This document shows, piece by piece, positions 8,736 through 18,273 of a stretch of 64,000 bases of DNA. The stretch spans positions 62,001 to 126,000 of the forward strand of contig DATGIL010000032.1 of assembly GCA_035295745.1 (NCBI GenBank), given 5' to 3'. The notes below the pieces were generated by a model that saw only the letters and a list, made by a program, of their open reading frames with translations, had not been told where the DNA came from and searched no databases. The position numbers were made by a program, and so were the translations under genes. This DNA comes from JAIQFL01 sp035295745 (GTDB lineage Bacteria > Acidobacteriota > Terriglobia > Bryobacterales > Bryobacteraceae). How positions within the stretch are numbered: the first letter of the stretch is position 1; each line of letters begins with the position of its first letter.

Positions 8736-11210
8736 ATGGGATCTGTCTGGAGAGACTTGAGATATGGATTTCGCACTCTCGCCCGCAGTCCGGGATTTAC
8801 TCTTGTAGCGATCCTTTCACTGGCGCTCGGAATCGGCGCCAACACGGCGATTTTTACTCTCACCACCGCCGTATTCCTAAACCCGCTGCCCGTGCAGGAC
8901 CCGTCTCACGTGATTGAGGTCTTCACGGTCGATCACGCCACTACCACCACTCTTTCGAACCTGCAGCGCACTCCCATGTCATTCCTGAATTACAAGGATT
9001 TTCGCGACCAGAACAACGTCTTCAATGGACTCGCGGCCTTCACGTTCGCCGGAGTGACACTGACCGGGCACGGCGATCCGAAACCCGAGAATGCCTTGCT
9101 GGTCTCCGCAAATTACTTCGACGTCCTCGGGGTCAAACCTGCGATTGGGCGCACGTTCTTCCCGGACGAAGATCGCAGCGATGGCGGCAACACCGTCTGC
9201 GTCCTGAGCCACAGCCTCTGGGCCAGGCTGTTCGGCGCCGACCCCTCGGCCATCGGAAAAACCGTGGAGCTGTCCTCGATTCCGTACACCGTCATCGGTG
9301 TGATGGCGCCCGAATTCAAGGGCACGCAGACCATCGGCAGCCCCGACGTGGCCTGGTTGCCGATGAGCATGCACGCGCAGGCACTGCCCGGACAACTCGA
9401 AGCGCTGTTCAACGAGCGCCGCATGCGCATGATCAGCGTATTCGGACGCCTCAAACCCGGCGTGGGAGAAGCGCAAGCAGCGTCCAATCTACAGGCCATC
9501 GCGGCGAATCTGGAGCGCGAGTATCCGCGCGCCAACCGCGGCCGTAGCGTGGAATTGTCGTCTCTGGCCGAGGCTGCGTTGGGCTTCCTGCCGCGGGACC
9601 AGATGGTAACCGCGGGCATCGCGCTGAGTTCGGTAGTGGCTCTCGTCCTCCTGATCGCCTGCGTGAATTTAGCGAACCTGCAGTTGGCACGTGCGGCCCG
9701 GCGTTCCCGCGAAATGGCGGTCCGTACGGCGGTCGGCGCGGAGCGGAGCCGCCTGGTGCGGCAGTTGCTTACGGAAAGCCTGATCGTCTCGCTCGCGGGC
9801 GGCCTCGCAGGATTGGCGCTTGGCTGGGCGGGCTCGCAGTTGCTCTGGTCGTTCCGTCCCGCCGGACTCTCCCAGAACAGCTTGCCGGTCACCCTGGACT
9901 GGCGCGTCTTTCTCTTCACTGCGGGAGTGACCGTCCTCACGGGCGTCCTGTTCGGACTGGCGCCCGCCATTCGCAGCTCCATGTCGAATCTCTCCGAGGT
10001 GCTCAAGACCGGTGGACGCGGCGCGGCCGATGCCTCGGCCAGCAACAGGCTTCGCAGCGTCCTGGTGATCGGCGAAGTCTCCCTCGCGCTCATCTCTCTG
10101 ACCGGCGCGGGACTCCTGATCCGCAGCATGGATGCGGTGCAGAAGATCAATCCCGGCTTCGAAACCCACAACCTCTTCGTCTTCAATTTCGATATCGGCC
10201 CGCAACATCTCAGTCCCGAGAAGGGGCTGGAATTTCTGCGGGCGACACTCGACCGGGCGAAATCCGTGCCCGGGGTTCACTCGGCGGCTTTGGCTAACAG
10301 CCGTCCGCTCACGGGCGGTATTCTCGCCACCGTCCTGGCGGAAGGCCAGGAGAGCGATCCGAATCAGCGCGGCACTCTCACGGAAACGGTTTCGGTGACG
10401 CCGGGGTACTTCGACACCATGCGAATCCCCTTGATTGCCGGCCGCGGGCTGAACGAGTTTGACCGCCAGGGATCCAAGCACGTGGCGGTGATCACGGAAG
10501 CCATGGCGCGCCATTTCTGGCCTGGCCAGAGCGCCATCGGCAAGCGATTCCACTACGCCGTCGACAACGACTATCGGGAAGTGGTGGGTGTGTGCGCGAA
10601 TTCGGTAACGGTGCAGATCGGCGAGCAACCGCAGCCGGTCATTTACATGCCGATCGATCAGTCTTACAGCTCGGCGGTGACTCTGCACGTGCGCACAGAC
10701 GCAAACCCCGACGGAGTGATGCCCGCCGTCCTCAAGCAAGTGCAAGCCATGAACTCCAACATGGCCCTGATCAATCCCAACACGGTGCAGGACCTGATCT
10801 CGTTGGGGCTCTGGGCTCCGCGGGTGGCCGCGGCATTGTTCGGCATCTTCGGCCTGCTCGGCATGGTGCTGGCCTCCATCGGAATTTACGGTGTGATGGC
10901 GTACATGGTCACGCAGCGAACCAACGAGATCGGCTTGCGCATGGCACTGGGCGCGCGTCCCGGCGATGTGCTACGGCTGGTTGTCGGGCAGGGCATGCGA
11001 TTGGTGGGCGTCGGAATCGCATTGGGGATCGTGTGCGGGCTGGCCGTCACGCGGCTGATGGGCAATCTGCTGTTCAACGTGGCTACTTACGACCCGCTGA
11101 CTTTCGGCGCCGTGAGCCTGCTGGTCGCGACGGTGGCGTTCATTGCGGGCTTTTTGCCCGCCCAGCGCGCCGCGCGGATCGATCCGCTGGTGGCCCTGCG
11201 TCAGGAGTGA
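8736..11210 (+). CDS. ADOP-type ABC transporter permease (duplicated MacB/FtsX)
   Basis: An 824-residue membrane protein of the acidobacterial duplicated orphan permease type. It opens with the family signature LRYGFRTLARSPGFTLVA and LALGIGANTAIFT, then has a MacB periplasmic core (about 60-270), an FtsX domain of three helices (about 285-420, including LANLQLARAARRSREMAVR), a second periplasmic core (about 460-680) and a second FtsX domain (IGIYGVMAYMVTQRTNEIGL, ALGARPGDVLRLV) ending RIDPLVALRQE. The ATPase partner is not encoded nearby, which is why the family is called orphan. Likely role: mechanotransmission or export of lipophilic compounds or peptides; the cargo is unknown. Confidence 0.92.
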   Translation: MGSVWRDLRYGFRTLARSPGFTLVAILSLALGIGANTAIFTLTTAVFLNPLPVQDPSHVIEVFTVDHATTTTLSNLQRTPMSFLNYKDFRDQNNVFNGLAAFTFAGVTLTGHGDPKPENALLVSANYFDVLGVKPAIGRTFFPDEDRSDGGNTVCVLSHSLWARLFGADPSAIGKTVELSSIPYTVIGVMAPEFKGTQTIGSPDVAWLPMSMHAQALPGQLEALFNERRMRMISVFGRLKPGVGEAQAASNLQAIAANLEREYPRANRGRSVELSSLAEAALGFLPRDQMVTAGIALSSVVALVLLIACVNLANLQLARAARRSREMAVRTAVGAERSRLVRQLLTESLIVSLAGGLAGLALGWAGSQLLWSFRPAGLSQNSLPVTLDWRVFLFTAGVTVLTGVLFGLAPAIRSSMSNLSEVLKTGGRGAADASASNRLRSVLVIGEVSLALISLTGAGLLIRSMDAVQKINPGFETHNLFVFNFDIGPQHLSPEKGLEFLRATLDRAKSVPGVHSAALANSRPLTGGILATVLAEGQESDPNQRGTLTETVSVTPGYFDTMRIPLIAGRGLNEFDRQGSKHVAVITEAMARHFWPGQSAIGKRFHYAVDNDYREVVGVCANSVTVQIGEQPQPVIYMPIDQSYSSAVTLHVRTDANPDGVMPAVLKQVQAMNSNMALINPNTVQDLISLGLWAPRVAAALFGIFGLLGMVLASIGIYGVMAYMVTQRTNEIGLRMALGARPGDVLRLVVGQGMRLVGVGIALGIVCGLAVTRLMGNLLFNVATYDPLTFGAVSLLVATVAFIAGFLPAQRAARIDPLVALRQE

Positions 11211-11268
11211 TCCGGGCAACTCTCACCGCGAAGGCGCGGGAAAGACGATCGACGCGTGACCAGAGAGA

Positions 11269-11335
11269 CGTGGCGCGAACAATCCTGCTTGCCGCGTCGA
11301 CACTTTCATCGACGCTTTTCGACCGTCCACCGTGT
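11269..11335 (+). repeat. Dispersed palindromic repeat, family B
   Basis: ACGTGGCGCGAACAATCCTG, then a TCGACACTTTCATCGACG palindrome and a CCGTCCACCGTGTCAG end. It lies between the ADOP permease and the converging VWFA-related gene, matching the 2879 and 27447 copies in context. No clear inverted partner is present at this locus. Confidence 0.7.
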
Positions 11336-11404
11336 CAGCTGCACGAAGTGGTTGTCAACGCGGCGGCGCACTTTCCATCTGGTTCTGCACCCCGATCATC
11401 TGGC

Positions 11405-12466
11405 TCACGGCGTATCGGCCATCCAGTATCCTGGACGTGCACGAACTCGATAGTCGCCCGATCGCAACACACGCACTTCGAGCTGGTGGTAGCCGGACTC
11501 CGCATCTTCCGGCGCGAAGCTGAGGATGTACTGCGAGTGAAGCTCGGCGCCGAGTTTGCCGATGGCTTCCTCCAGTGCCTTCTGACGCGTGAACGGAAAG
11601 GCGGTGCCTCCCGTAACGGCCGCAAGCGCCTGGGTATCGTTCTCGCGATGCAAACGCAGCAACTCGGCGAGCCCGGAACTGATACTGGCACGCTGTTCAG
11701 TGGGCAGGATCGGCGGATTGTACTTGGTGGGGACCTCGCCGTTCGGAGTCTTCATCACTTCGGAAGGTGTCTGCGCGTGAGGCGGTGGCGGTGGCTCGCC
11801 GACGCGTACCTTGGAAGCGAAAGCCGCCTTCGCCAGCGAGTACGTGGCGGCGTACAAAGTGATGTCGGCGGACTCCGCGGCTACTGAAACGGCTTCGAGC
11901 GCGGCCTTGCTGCCGCGGTCGCGCGACTCGGAAATCAGCAGGATGACGCGGCGGGTATTCTGCCTGGCGCGCAGTCGCTGAATGGCCTCGTTCACCGCAT
12001 CCAGCATCACTGCCTTCTTGTATTCCCCGGCCTCAATTCCGCGAAAGGCACGCTGCAGCGCGTTCGGGTCGTTGGTACACTCCTGCAGCCAGTCGACACT
12101 TTGCGCGAATGTGACCAGGGCCGCGCACCCGCGTTCACCCGTGATGAGCGGCTGGATCATCGCGCCGATCTTCCGCACTTTTTCGAGGACTGGCGCGGAG
12201 ATTCCCGAAGACTGCACCGCGATCACAAGTGCAATCGGCGCCACACCTGTATCCAGCGTGTCGACAGAGACTTTCCGCTCCCGGGAATTGTCGAATATGG
12301 CGAAGTCCTCAGGTCCCAGGCCATATACGGGCCGTCCTCGTGCATCGGTTACGGTCGCGGGCACCAATACCAGGCGTGAGCGGACGCCAAAACGGGAGTC
12401 CTGCGCTACGAGTGGAAGCGTGAGCGAGAGCGCGAGGATCAGTTTCGGTACGGAGGTGCGCACCAC
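11405..12466 (-). CDS. VWFA-related acidobacterial protein (TIGR03436-like)
   Basis: A 353-residue exported protein. A signal peptide (KLILALSLTLPLVAQ) precedes the lineage-specific lead LVLVPATVTDARGRPVYGL and EDFAIFDNSRERKVS, then a von Willebrand A fold (about 80-250) and a C-terminal strand region YILSFAPEDAESGYHQLEV and RPGYW, as in TIGR03436. The usual MIDAS DxSxS after the first strand reads IAVQSSG here, so the metal site looks degenerate. Function is unknown; extracytoplasmic protein-protein interaction is inferred from the fold. It converges with the ADOP permease. Confidence 0.85.
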   Translation of the reverse strand: MVRTSVPKLILALSLTLPLVAQDSRFGVRSRLVLVPATVTDARGRPVYGLGPEDFAIFDNSRERKVSVDTLDTGVAPIALVIAVQSSGISAPVLEKVRKIGAMIQPLITGERGCAALVTFAQSVDWLQECTNDPNALQRAFRGIEAGEYKKAVMLDAVNEAIQRLRARQNTRRVILLISESRDRGSKAALEAVSVAAESADITLYAATYSLAKAAFASKVRVGEPPPPPHAQTPSEVMKTPNGEVPTKYNPPILPTEQRASISSGLAELLRLHRENDTQALAAVTGGTAFPFTRQKALEEAIGKLGAELHSQYILSFAPEDAESGYHQLEVRVLRSGDYRVRARPGYWMADTP

Positions 12467-12535
12467 GTTGGTGAAGTTACCGGTGCATGCAACGGGCCAA
12501 ATCGTGCGTCGACTATTGGTGAGCGCTGTCCGAAG

Positions 12536-12737
12536 ACCGCTTGCTCACGCGCGCGGCTCGCAGTTGCAGCCAGGCCTGGACCACTCCCTCAGACTCACGG
12601 TCCCGGCCTGTAACTTACCCAAATACGCTCGCCGTGATGGGTGCGCTTGCGAGCCGCGCGCGTCAGCAAGCGATGTCCCATCGCTACGTTGGGCCGTCGG
12701 ATTTTTCACAACTTGCTCACGCGCGCGGCTCGCACTG
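12536..12737. repeat. Family A palindromic repeats (three partial copies)
   Basis: CTTGCTCACGCGCGCGGCTC occurs at about 12540, its inverse at about 12648-12675 (GCGAGCCGCGCGCGTCAGCAA) and another forward copy at about 12713-12732. Between them lies ACTCCCTCAGACTCACGGTC, the inverse of the family tail. The block fills the gap between two minus-strand genes. Confidence 0.8.
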
Positions 12738-14537
12738 CTACGAAAGGCCAAGCTGCGCGAAGAGGTTCTGGAACTGGGGATTCCCGCGCAATGACTCCCA
12801 ACGAGGATCTACTCGAAGACAGATCAGTTCAAAGCAGCGGTCCTGAAAGGCCTTTGCGAGCCACTGGAAACCGTCGTTGGTCTGTCCCAGCGCAAAGTAA
12901 ATCGCTGCCAGTTCGAAAGGTGAGACGTATCGCTTCTCGGCAAGCTCGTGGAGTTCGCGAAGAATGCGCAGCGCGTCGCTCTGTTTACCGGACAGCGCGA
13001 ACGTCCGGCCCAACGCCGCCTTCATCAGTGGACTGCCCGGCGAAAGTTGAATCGCTCGCTGAAAAGCTGCGGCCGACTCGTCAAAATCTCCGCGCTGCTC
13101 CTGCACTAGTCCCAGGATCCAATACGCCGGTGAAAAATGTGGGTTCAGCTCGATCGTGTGGTCGCACTGTTCTAATGCGGCATCGTAATCCTGCTTGTAG
13201 TAATAGATCCGGGCAAGGTCGCGGCCGATGATAGACGAGATCGGGTCCAGAGCCTGGGCCAGCATCAACTCTTCGCAAGCCTGATCCAACCTCGCTAGCG
13301 GCGTCAGACAAGACATCGCATACCAGTGGTGGGCCGTCGGATAGCGTGGGTCTAGTGCGATGGCGCGCTGATATTCGTGCTCCGCTCCTAGCCAATCCCA
13401 ATCCTGCGTGGATTTGACGTGCGCCAGGGAGGTATGAGCTTCAGCAGAGTTCTCGTCCTGGAGAACTGCCCATGCCGCATTGGATGCGGCTTTGGTCCAA
13501 ACCTGGGCGGGCGCGAGGACACCGTAGTGCCCTAAGAGTCCATAGGCATCTGACAGACCCGAGTAAGCCTGGGAGTACTGCGCGTTCTCGACAATCGCCT
13601 TCTCGAATAATTCCACCGCCCGGCGAAGGCCTTCCTCGGTCCGCTGGTTTACATGGTACCGGCCTTGCACGTAGAGGTTGTACGCCGCCAGGTTTTCCGT
13701 GGCGCGGCGGACATGTCCGGATTGCGCACCACCGATCAGTTCGCGTTTCAACTGCTCCACGATCAGGCCGGCGACCTCTTCCTGGACCGCGAAGATGTTA
13801 TCCAGGGTTCGATCGACCGCGCTGGACCAAAGGTAGCAGCCGCTGGCCGCATCGATCAGATTCATCGTGATGCGTGCGTCATTGCCCGCTTTCCGGACGC
13901 TTCCGGTTACGATCAGGGCGGCATTCGACCAGTCCGCGGCTGTTTTGATGGTGGTTTGCGCACCCGCCGGAGCGCCCTCGGTCCACGCCACCAGTCGAAT
14001 CTCCCCGGCTCCCGCGATGGCATGGATGATCTCCTGGGTGAGTCCTTCGCAGAAGTACTCCTGATCGCCGGATACGCTGTGATCGAGGAATGGAATCACG
14101 ACTGCGGTATTCCGGCTGACCAGGGTGGGTCCCACAATGCGCCGCGTGGGTGCGCTCTTGATCTGACGGAATACCGGAGCGTAGCCCCCTTTGGGAAGTT
14201 CGATCAGCATTTCGCTGTCGGGCGCTTCTTCGCGATAGTAGCGGGTCAGCTGGGCCCTCAGGCGCCGCGCCTGCACGCGCACGATGGGATCATTTCTGGG
14301 GTCGAACGACTCGGGTTTTCCGAAGACCTCTACACCAACGACGAACTCCTTGAGGCGTTCGCCGCGGCCTGCCACGGTCTCTTCCACGATGAAAGAGAGG
14401 AAGCGCTTAAGACGGTCGGCCTGGCGGAATGCCTTGCTGCCGAGCACCCGATTGAGCTGGTCCATGACCTTCGCCTCGGCGTCTTTGGCGAGCTCGATCG
14501 TGGAGCCCTGTTGAAGCATAGAGCTATCATATGGCAT
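12738..14537 (-). CDS. TPR protein with acidobacterial regulator-like N-terminal domain
   Basis: About 599 residues. Residues 10-125 form a domain shared with the proteins at 34329 and 40883 (RFLSFIVEETVAGRGERLKE, VGVEVFGKPESFDPRND, VRVQARRLRAQLTRYY, ELPKGGYAPVF). It resembles CadC-type winged-helix leaders but has no clear helix-turn-helix that I can score. A TolB-like segment (about 140-270) and six or more TPRs (about 290-590, e.g. FSPAYWILGLVQEQRGDFDE) follow. There is no transmembrane helix between the domains, unlike its two relatives. I chose ATG 14537; the longer reading to 14609 runs toward the family B repeat and has no matching sequence. A transcriptional or signalling role is inferred. 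Confidence 0.78.
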   Translation of the reverse strand: MPYDSSMLQQGSTIELAKDAEAKVMDQLNRVLGSKAFRQADRLKRFLSFIVEETVAGRGERLKEFVVGVEVFGKPESFDPRNDPIVRVQARRLRAQLTRYYREEAPDSEMLIELPKGGYAPVFRQIKSAPTRRIVGPTLVSRNTAVVIPFLDHSVSGDQEYFCEGLTQEIIHAIAGAGEIRLVAWTEGAPAGAQTTIKTAADWSNAALIVTGSVRKAGNDARITMNLIDAASGCYLWSSAVDRTLDNIFAVQEEVAGLIVEQLKRELIGGAQSGHVRRATENLAAYNLYVQGRYHVNQRTEEGLRRAVELFEKAIVENAQYSQAYSGLSDAYGLLGHYGVLAPAQVWTKAASNAAWAVLQDENSAEAHTSLAHVKSTQDWDWLGAEHEYQRAIALDPRYPTAHHWYAMSCLTPLARLDQACEELMLAQALDPISSIIGRDLARIYYYKQDYDAALEQCDHTIELNPHFSPAYWILGLVQEQRGDFDESAAAFQRAIQLSPGSPLMKAALGRTFALSGKQSDALRILRELHELAEKRYVSPFELAAIYFALGQTNDGFQWLAKAFQDRCFELICLRVDPRWESLRGNPQFQNLFAQLGLS

Positions 14538-14594
14538 GCTGAGACCGGCCGGGATGTGAGGCAACCTCAAGTGTTTGAAAATCCTCGAGGATAG

Positions 14595-14657
14595 CCGTGG
14601 CGCAAACACTCGTGTTTGCCGCGTCGCGACATCTCGACACTTTCGGCGTGTCCACCG
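14595..14657 (+). repeat. Dispersed palindromic repeat, family B
   Basis: GTGGCGCAAACACTCGTGTT, then a GTCGCGACATCTCGACAC segment and a GTGTCCACCG end, directly abutting the stop of the ThuA-like gene at 14658. Same family as 2879, 11269 and 27447. Confidence 0.7.
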
Positions 14658-15578
14658 TTATTGAGCCGCGGGCGTCGCGCTGGCCGGGAATGGCCGCGGC
14701 GTCACGTCGGCGTCGGTGAGTCCTAAAGCCCAACGGAGTGCTTCGAAGTACATGTGGTAGACATCGGGATTGTCCCAAGTCTTGGCGTCGTGTGCGAACG
14801 ATCCGTAGAAGACGCGCCCTTTGCCATACATTTTGGCCCAAGCCAACGGAAAATCGCCGTTCTTGTTGAGCAGGTTCTGATTTGGAGGCAGTTTTGAAGT
14901 ATCCAGCCGCAGCAGGACCCGGCTCTTCTCGCGCGAAAAGTGATTCACCTGGTAGAACTCGTCGGTGAGCTTGAACAGGGCCGGCAGGTGACGGGTCGCA
15001 GGGAAGCTGGGGTCCTCGTTGATGACCGTGCCCTCTACCGAGCCATACGGGTGATTCTCAAACTGGCCGCCGAGCATTTCGGCGAACTCGGGCCACGCCA
15101 TGAGGGCGGTCAGGCCGACGTGAGCGGCCACGAAACCCTTGCCGTCGTCGTGGACGAATTTCAGCAAATCGGCCTTCTGCTTGTCGTCGATGGGCACATC
15201 CCGGTGGCCCATGAAGAAAATGGCGTCGACGTTGCTCAGACTGGGCCCGCCGCTAGCAGGCTGGCCGGAGGTCATTTGCGGTTGGTAGGCGATGATGTTG
15301 GAATCGGTGCGGATGTAGGTATCCCAGAAGCCGGATTCGTACCCGAGGCGCTCGATCACGGAGAGGGCATGCGACACCGAATCGTGCTGGGCGATTCCAT
15401 TGCGCGTATCGGCCCAGGCGAGCACGACCTTGCGCCCGGCGGGACGGCCCCCCCTTCCACCGCGGCCGCCCTGGCGCGGGCCGCCCTGCACCGCCGGCGG
15501 CGGCCCTTGCTGGGCCACCATAAGGCCCAGCACACAGAAAGCACCGAATACGAGGATCGTGAATCGCGTTCGCATCAT
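14658..15578 (-). CDS. ThuA-like domain protein (exported), copy 1
   Basis: A 306-residue protein with a signal peptide (RTRFTILVFGAFCVLGLMVA) followed by an RG-rich linker (RQGGRGGRGGRPAGRK). The ThuA/glutamine-amidotransferase-like fold follows: HDSVSHALSVIERLG, VDAIFFMGHRDVPID, KGFVAAHVGLTALM, EFYQVNHFSRE, YGKGRVFYGSFAHD. The start ATG 15578 is preceded by GGAGG. Its C-terminal tail TDADVTPRPFP is nearly the same as in the copy at 28347. ThuA proteins are linked to sugar (trehalose, 3-keto-glycoside) metabolism; the reaction is not established. It is divergent from the PQQ dehydrogenase across the operator-like region. Confidence 0.86.
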   Translation of the reverse strand: MMRTRFTILVFGAFCVLGLMVAQQGPPPAVQGGPRQGGRGGRGGRPAGRKVVLAWADTRNGIAQHDSVSHALSVIERLGYESGFWDTYIRTDSNIIAYQPQMTSGQPASGGPSLSNVDAIFFMGHRDVPIDDKQKADLLKFVHDDGKGFVAAHVGLTALMAWPEFAEMLGGQFENHPYGSVEGTVINEDPSFPATRHLPALFKLTDEFYQVNHFSREKSRVLLRLDTSKLPPNQNLLNKNGDFPLAWAKMYGKGRVFYGSFAHDAKTWDNPDVYHMYFEALRWALGLTDADVTPRPFPASATPAAQ

Positions 15579-15664
15579 CCCACAGCCTCCGGTCCCCGAC
15601 AGATCGGAACTCCGCCCCACACCCTAAACCGTGAATTAAGCCTAACACCAAGGCCCAGCCTTCC

Positions 15665-15761
15665 CAAGCACTTAACCGTTTCGGCACGGTAACGCCGTTG
15701 CAAGCGTAACTGTGCCGTTACGGTTACTTTCTTGTACCCGCCGATGGCGCGATGCTAGGAT
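15665..15761 (+). promoter_or_regulatory. Promoter with GGTTAC-type operator block (PQQ dehydrogenase)
   Basis: CACGGTAACGCCGTT (about 15686-15700) and GCCGTTACGGTTAC (about 15714-15727) form inverted, partly overlapping elements. They are followed by TTGTAC (15732-15737), 18 bases and TAGGAT (15756-15761). The arrangement recurs upstream of the TonB receptor at 24087 and the oxidoreductase at 29278. It lies between divergent ThuA and PQQ-dehydrogenase genes and may control both. Confidence 0.5.
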
Positions 15762-15846
15762 CGCAGCAACGATCAGAGGCGGCGTCCGTCACAATTGCGA
15801 GATGAGATCGATCCGTCTCTGTTGCAGGTTGTTCAGTTGGAATCCT

Positions 15847-17772
15847 ATGCGAGTCATCACAGTCGCGGCCGCAGCCGCTGGGCTGGCCGGCCTGTTGTAT
15901 GGTCAAAGCGACTGGCCTACGTTCGGACACGATCTGAGCGGGACCCGTTTTTCGACGCTCAAACAGATCGATGCCAAGAATGTGACCAAGCTGGTTCGCG
16001 CCTGGACGTATCACATGAGCGCGACCGCTCAGGCCCCTGCGGCGCCGGGAAGCAGTGAGGCGGGCGACGCAGTGGAAGGTGGCGGCCGCGGGCGTGGAGG
16101 GAGGGGCGGCGGGCGCGGGGGCAACTCCGAAGTGTCGCCGCTGGTGATCAACGGGGTCATGTACCTGACCACAGGCGGCGGTCGAGTGGTCGCTCTGGAG
16201 CCGGAGACGGCCAAGGAAATCTGGACCTTCGACGTGAAGGATGGCGCCCCGGCGACCCGCGGTTTGGAATTTTGGGCCGGCGACAAGGACTCTCCGCCAA
16301 CCATCCTCTTCGGCACTTCTACGGGAAAGCTTTTTGCGTTGAACGCCAAGACCGGGAAGCCGATTCCCGGGTTTGGCAACGAGGGGATCGTCGACATGAA
16401 GCCCGGCGCCCTAAACGGTCTGGCCAATTCCTCGTTCGGACTTTCTTCACCGCCGATTGTCTATAAGAACCTGGTCATCACGGGCGCTCATGTGCAAGAG
16501 GGACCGAGTATCGGCGCGGCGGGGGATACGCGCGCGTGGGACGTGCATACCGGCAAGCTCGTGTGGACGTTCCACTCGATTCCGCGCCCGGGAGAAACGG
16601 GCAGCGACACCTGGAAGGGCGATGACTGGAAGAATCGCTCCGGCACGAATGTGTGGGGTCTGTTCACGATCGATACGGAGAACGGCATCTTGTACATGCC
16701 GTTCGGCGAACCCACGACCGATTATTGGGGCGGCGACCGGCCGGGTAAGAACTTATTCGGCACCTCGCTGGTGGCCGTGGATGCGCTGACGGGAAAGCTG
16801 AGGTGGTATTTCCAGGTGGTTCACCATGACACTTGGGATTACGATCTTTGTGCGCCGCCGGTCCTCTTTGACGTCACCCGGAACGGCAAGAAAATTCCCG
16901 CAGTGGGAGAGTTGACCAAGAGCGGATACGTCTATATTCTGAACCGCCTTACTGGCGAACCGATCTACGGAGTGGAAGAACGCAAGGTCCCGGTGGAGGA
17001 TGCGCTGCCGGGCGATCAGGCGTGGCCCACGCAGCCGATCCCACTGAAACCGCCGGCATTGGCGCGCACCAGCTTCAAGCGCGAAGAGCTGGCCACAGTT
17101 ACACCCGAACTTAACAAGTTCTGCACGGAGCTGTTCGACAGCATTCCGGGCGGCCTGCATGCGATCGGATCGTTCACGCACTATTCCACCACCCCCAGCG
17201 TGATCTTTCCGAGCTCGATCGGTGGAGGGAACTGGAATCCGCCGTCCTTCGATCCGAAGCTCGGGTACCTCTTCGTGAATACTATGGACTTCGGCAGCCT
17301 CAACCAGATGGTGAAGAGCGCCGACGGCACGCGCTACAGCCGCGCCGGCTACAACGGCAACAACCGGTTCTGGGAGCCCGAGAGCAACATGCCGTGCAAC
17401 CAGCCGCCCTGGGGCCGCCTGTTCGCGATCAACGTGAACACTGGTGAGATCGCGTGGCAGACGACCCTCGGCATTACGGACAGTCTGCCCGCCGAGAAGC
17501 AAAATACCGGCCGACCCAACATCGGAGGGTCGCTGGCGACCGCGGGCGGACTGGTCTTTATCGGCGCGACCGACGACAGCCGGTTTCGCGCCTTCGATTC
17601 CAAGACGGGCAAGGAACTTTGGGTCACCAAGATCGATGCGGGTGCACACTCGGCGCCGATGACGTTCCAGGGGAAAGACGGGAAGCAGTATATTGTCGTG
17701 ACCGCGACTGGAGGCGGGTTTCTGGGCGATCGCAGCCGGGCCGACAGCGTGATTGCGTTTGCGCTTCCTTAG
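15847..17772 (+). CDS. PQQ-dependent dehydrogenase (exported quinoprotein)
   Basis: A 641-residue periplasmic quinoprotein. The signal peptide is MRVITVAAAAAGLAGLLYGQ. The mature start SDWPTFGHDLSGTRFSTLKQ is the usual opening of the eight-bladed PQQ propeller. Blades with WxxxxDxxTGKxxW features follow, including WDVHTGKLVWTFHSIPRPGE and VVHHDTWDYDLCAPPVLFD, and a final MTFQGKDGKQYIVVTATGGG. An RG-rich insert lies at about residues 76-95. It oxidises an alcohol or sugar and passes electrons to a cytochrome; the specificity is unknown. ATG 15847 is preferred over an in-frame start at 15712 because of the signal peptide. The cytochrome gene starts 5 bases after its stop. Confidence 0.88.
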   Translation: MRVITVAAAAAGLAGLLYGQSDWPTFGHDLSGTRFSTLKQIDAKNVTKLVRAWTYHMSATAQAPAAPGSSEAGDAVEGGGRGRGGRGGGRGGNSEVSPLVINGVMYLTTGGGRVVALEPETAKEIWTFDVKDGAPATRGLEFWAGDKDSPPTILFGTSTGKLFALNAKTGKPIPGFGNEGIVDMKPGALNGLANSSFGLSSPPIVYKNLVITGAHVQEGPSIGAAGDTRAWDVHTGKLVWTFHSIPRPGETGSDTWKGDDWKNRSGTNVWGLFTIDTENGILYMPFGEPTTDYWGGDRPGKNLFGTSLVAVDALTGKLRWYFQVVHHDTWDYDLCAPPVLFDVTRNGKKIPAVGELTKSGYVYILNRLTGEPIYGVEERKVPVEDALPGDQAWPTQPIPLKPPALARTSFKREELATVTPELNKFCTELFDSIPGGLHAIGSFTHYSTTPSVIFPSSIGGGNWNPPSFDPKLGYLFVNTMDFGSLNQMVKSADGTRYSRAGYNGNNRFWEPESNMPCNQPPWGRLFAINVNTGEIAWQTTLGITDSLPAEKQNTGRPNIGGSLATAGGLVFIGATDDSRFRAFDSKTGKELWVTKIDAGAHSAPMTFQGKDGKQYIVVTATGGGFLGDRSRADSVIAFALP

Positions 17773-17777
17773 GAACC

Positions 17778-18239
17778 ATGGGATCGCGTCTCTATTTCGC
17801 TGGTCTGCTGGTGGGCGCCACCCTGGCTGCCGGCGGCCAGGATACACTTGATTTGCCTGACGGGAAGGGCAAGGAGCAGGTGAAGAAGATTTGCGCCGGC
17901 TGCCATGAGATGTCTACGGTCACCGGCAGCAGGCGCACGAAAATCGGCTGGCAGCAGAATGTGGAAGAGATGATCTCCCGCGGAGCGGAGGGGTCCGACG
18001 CGGATATGGAGGCGGTGGTTGATTACCTCACGAAGTTCTTCGGCAAGCTGAACGTGAATACCGCGTCGGCAAAGGAGCTGCAATCGTTCCTGGGTTTGTC
18101 GGATGAAGAGGCGCAGGCGATCGTGACCTACCGGGAGCAGAACGGCAAGCTCAAGGACTTCGAACAACTGACGAAAGTGCCGGGGACGAATGTCGAAAAG
18201 CTGCGGGCGAAGAGATCTCTAATCGCGTTCAGCCTGTGA
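17778..18239 (+). CDS. Mono-haem cytochrome c fused to a helix-hairpin-helix domain
   Basis: A 153-residue exported protein: signal peptide (RLYFAGLLVGATLAAGG), then a small cytochrome c domain with CAGCH and a downstream Met-containing helix (NVEEMISRGAEGSDADMEAV), then a ComEA-type helix-hairpin-helix module (LNVNTASAKELQSFLGLSDE, IVTYREQNGKLKDFEQL). It follows the PQQ dehydrogenase by 5 bases and is its probable electron acceptor. An HhH module, usually DNA-binding, on a periplasmic cytochrome is unusual; here it may serve protein docking. Confidence 0.85.
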   Translation: MGSRLYFAGLLVGATLAAGGQDTLDLPDGKGKEQVKKICAGCHEMSTVTGSRRTKIGWQQNVEEMISRGAEGSDADMEAVVDYLTKFFGKLNVNTASAKELQSFLGLSDEEAQAIVTYREQNGKLKDFEQLTKVPGTNVEKLRAKRSLIAFSL

Positions 18240-18273
18240 AGTGTACTCTGGGAAAGATCGAGAGACGGTAATT

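Noticed and set aside
9669..10745. 358-codon minus-strand frame
   Set aside because: Antisense shadow of the ADOP permease; the plus strand has the full family signature.
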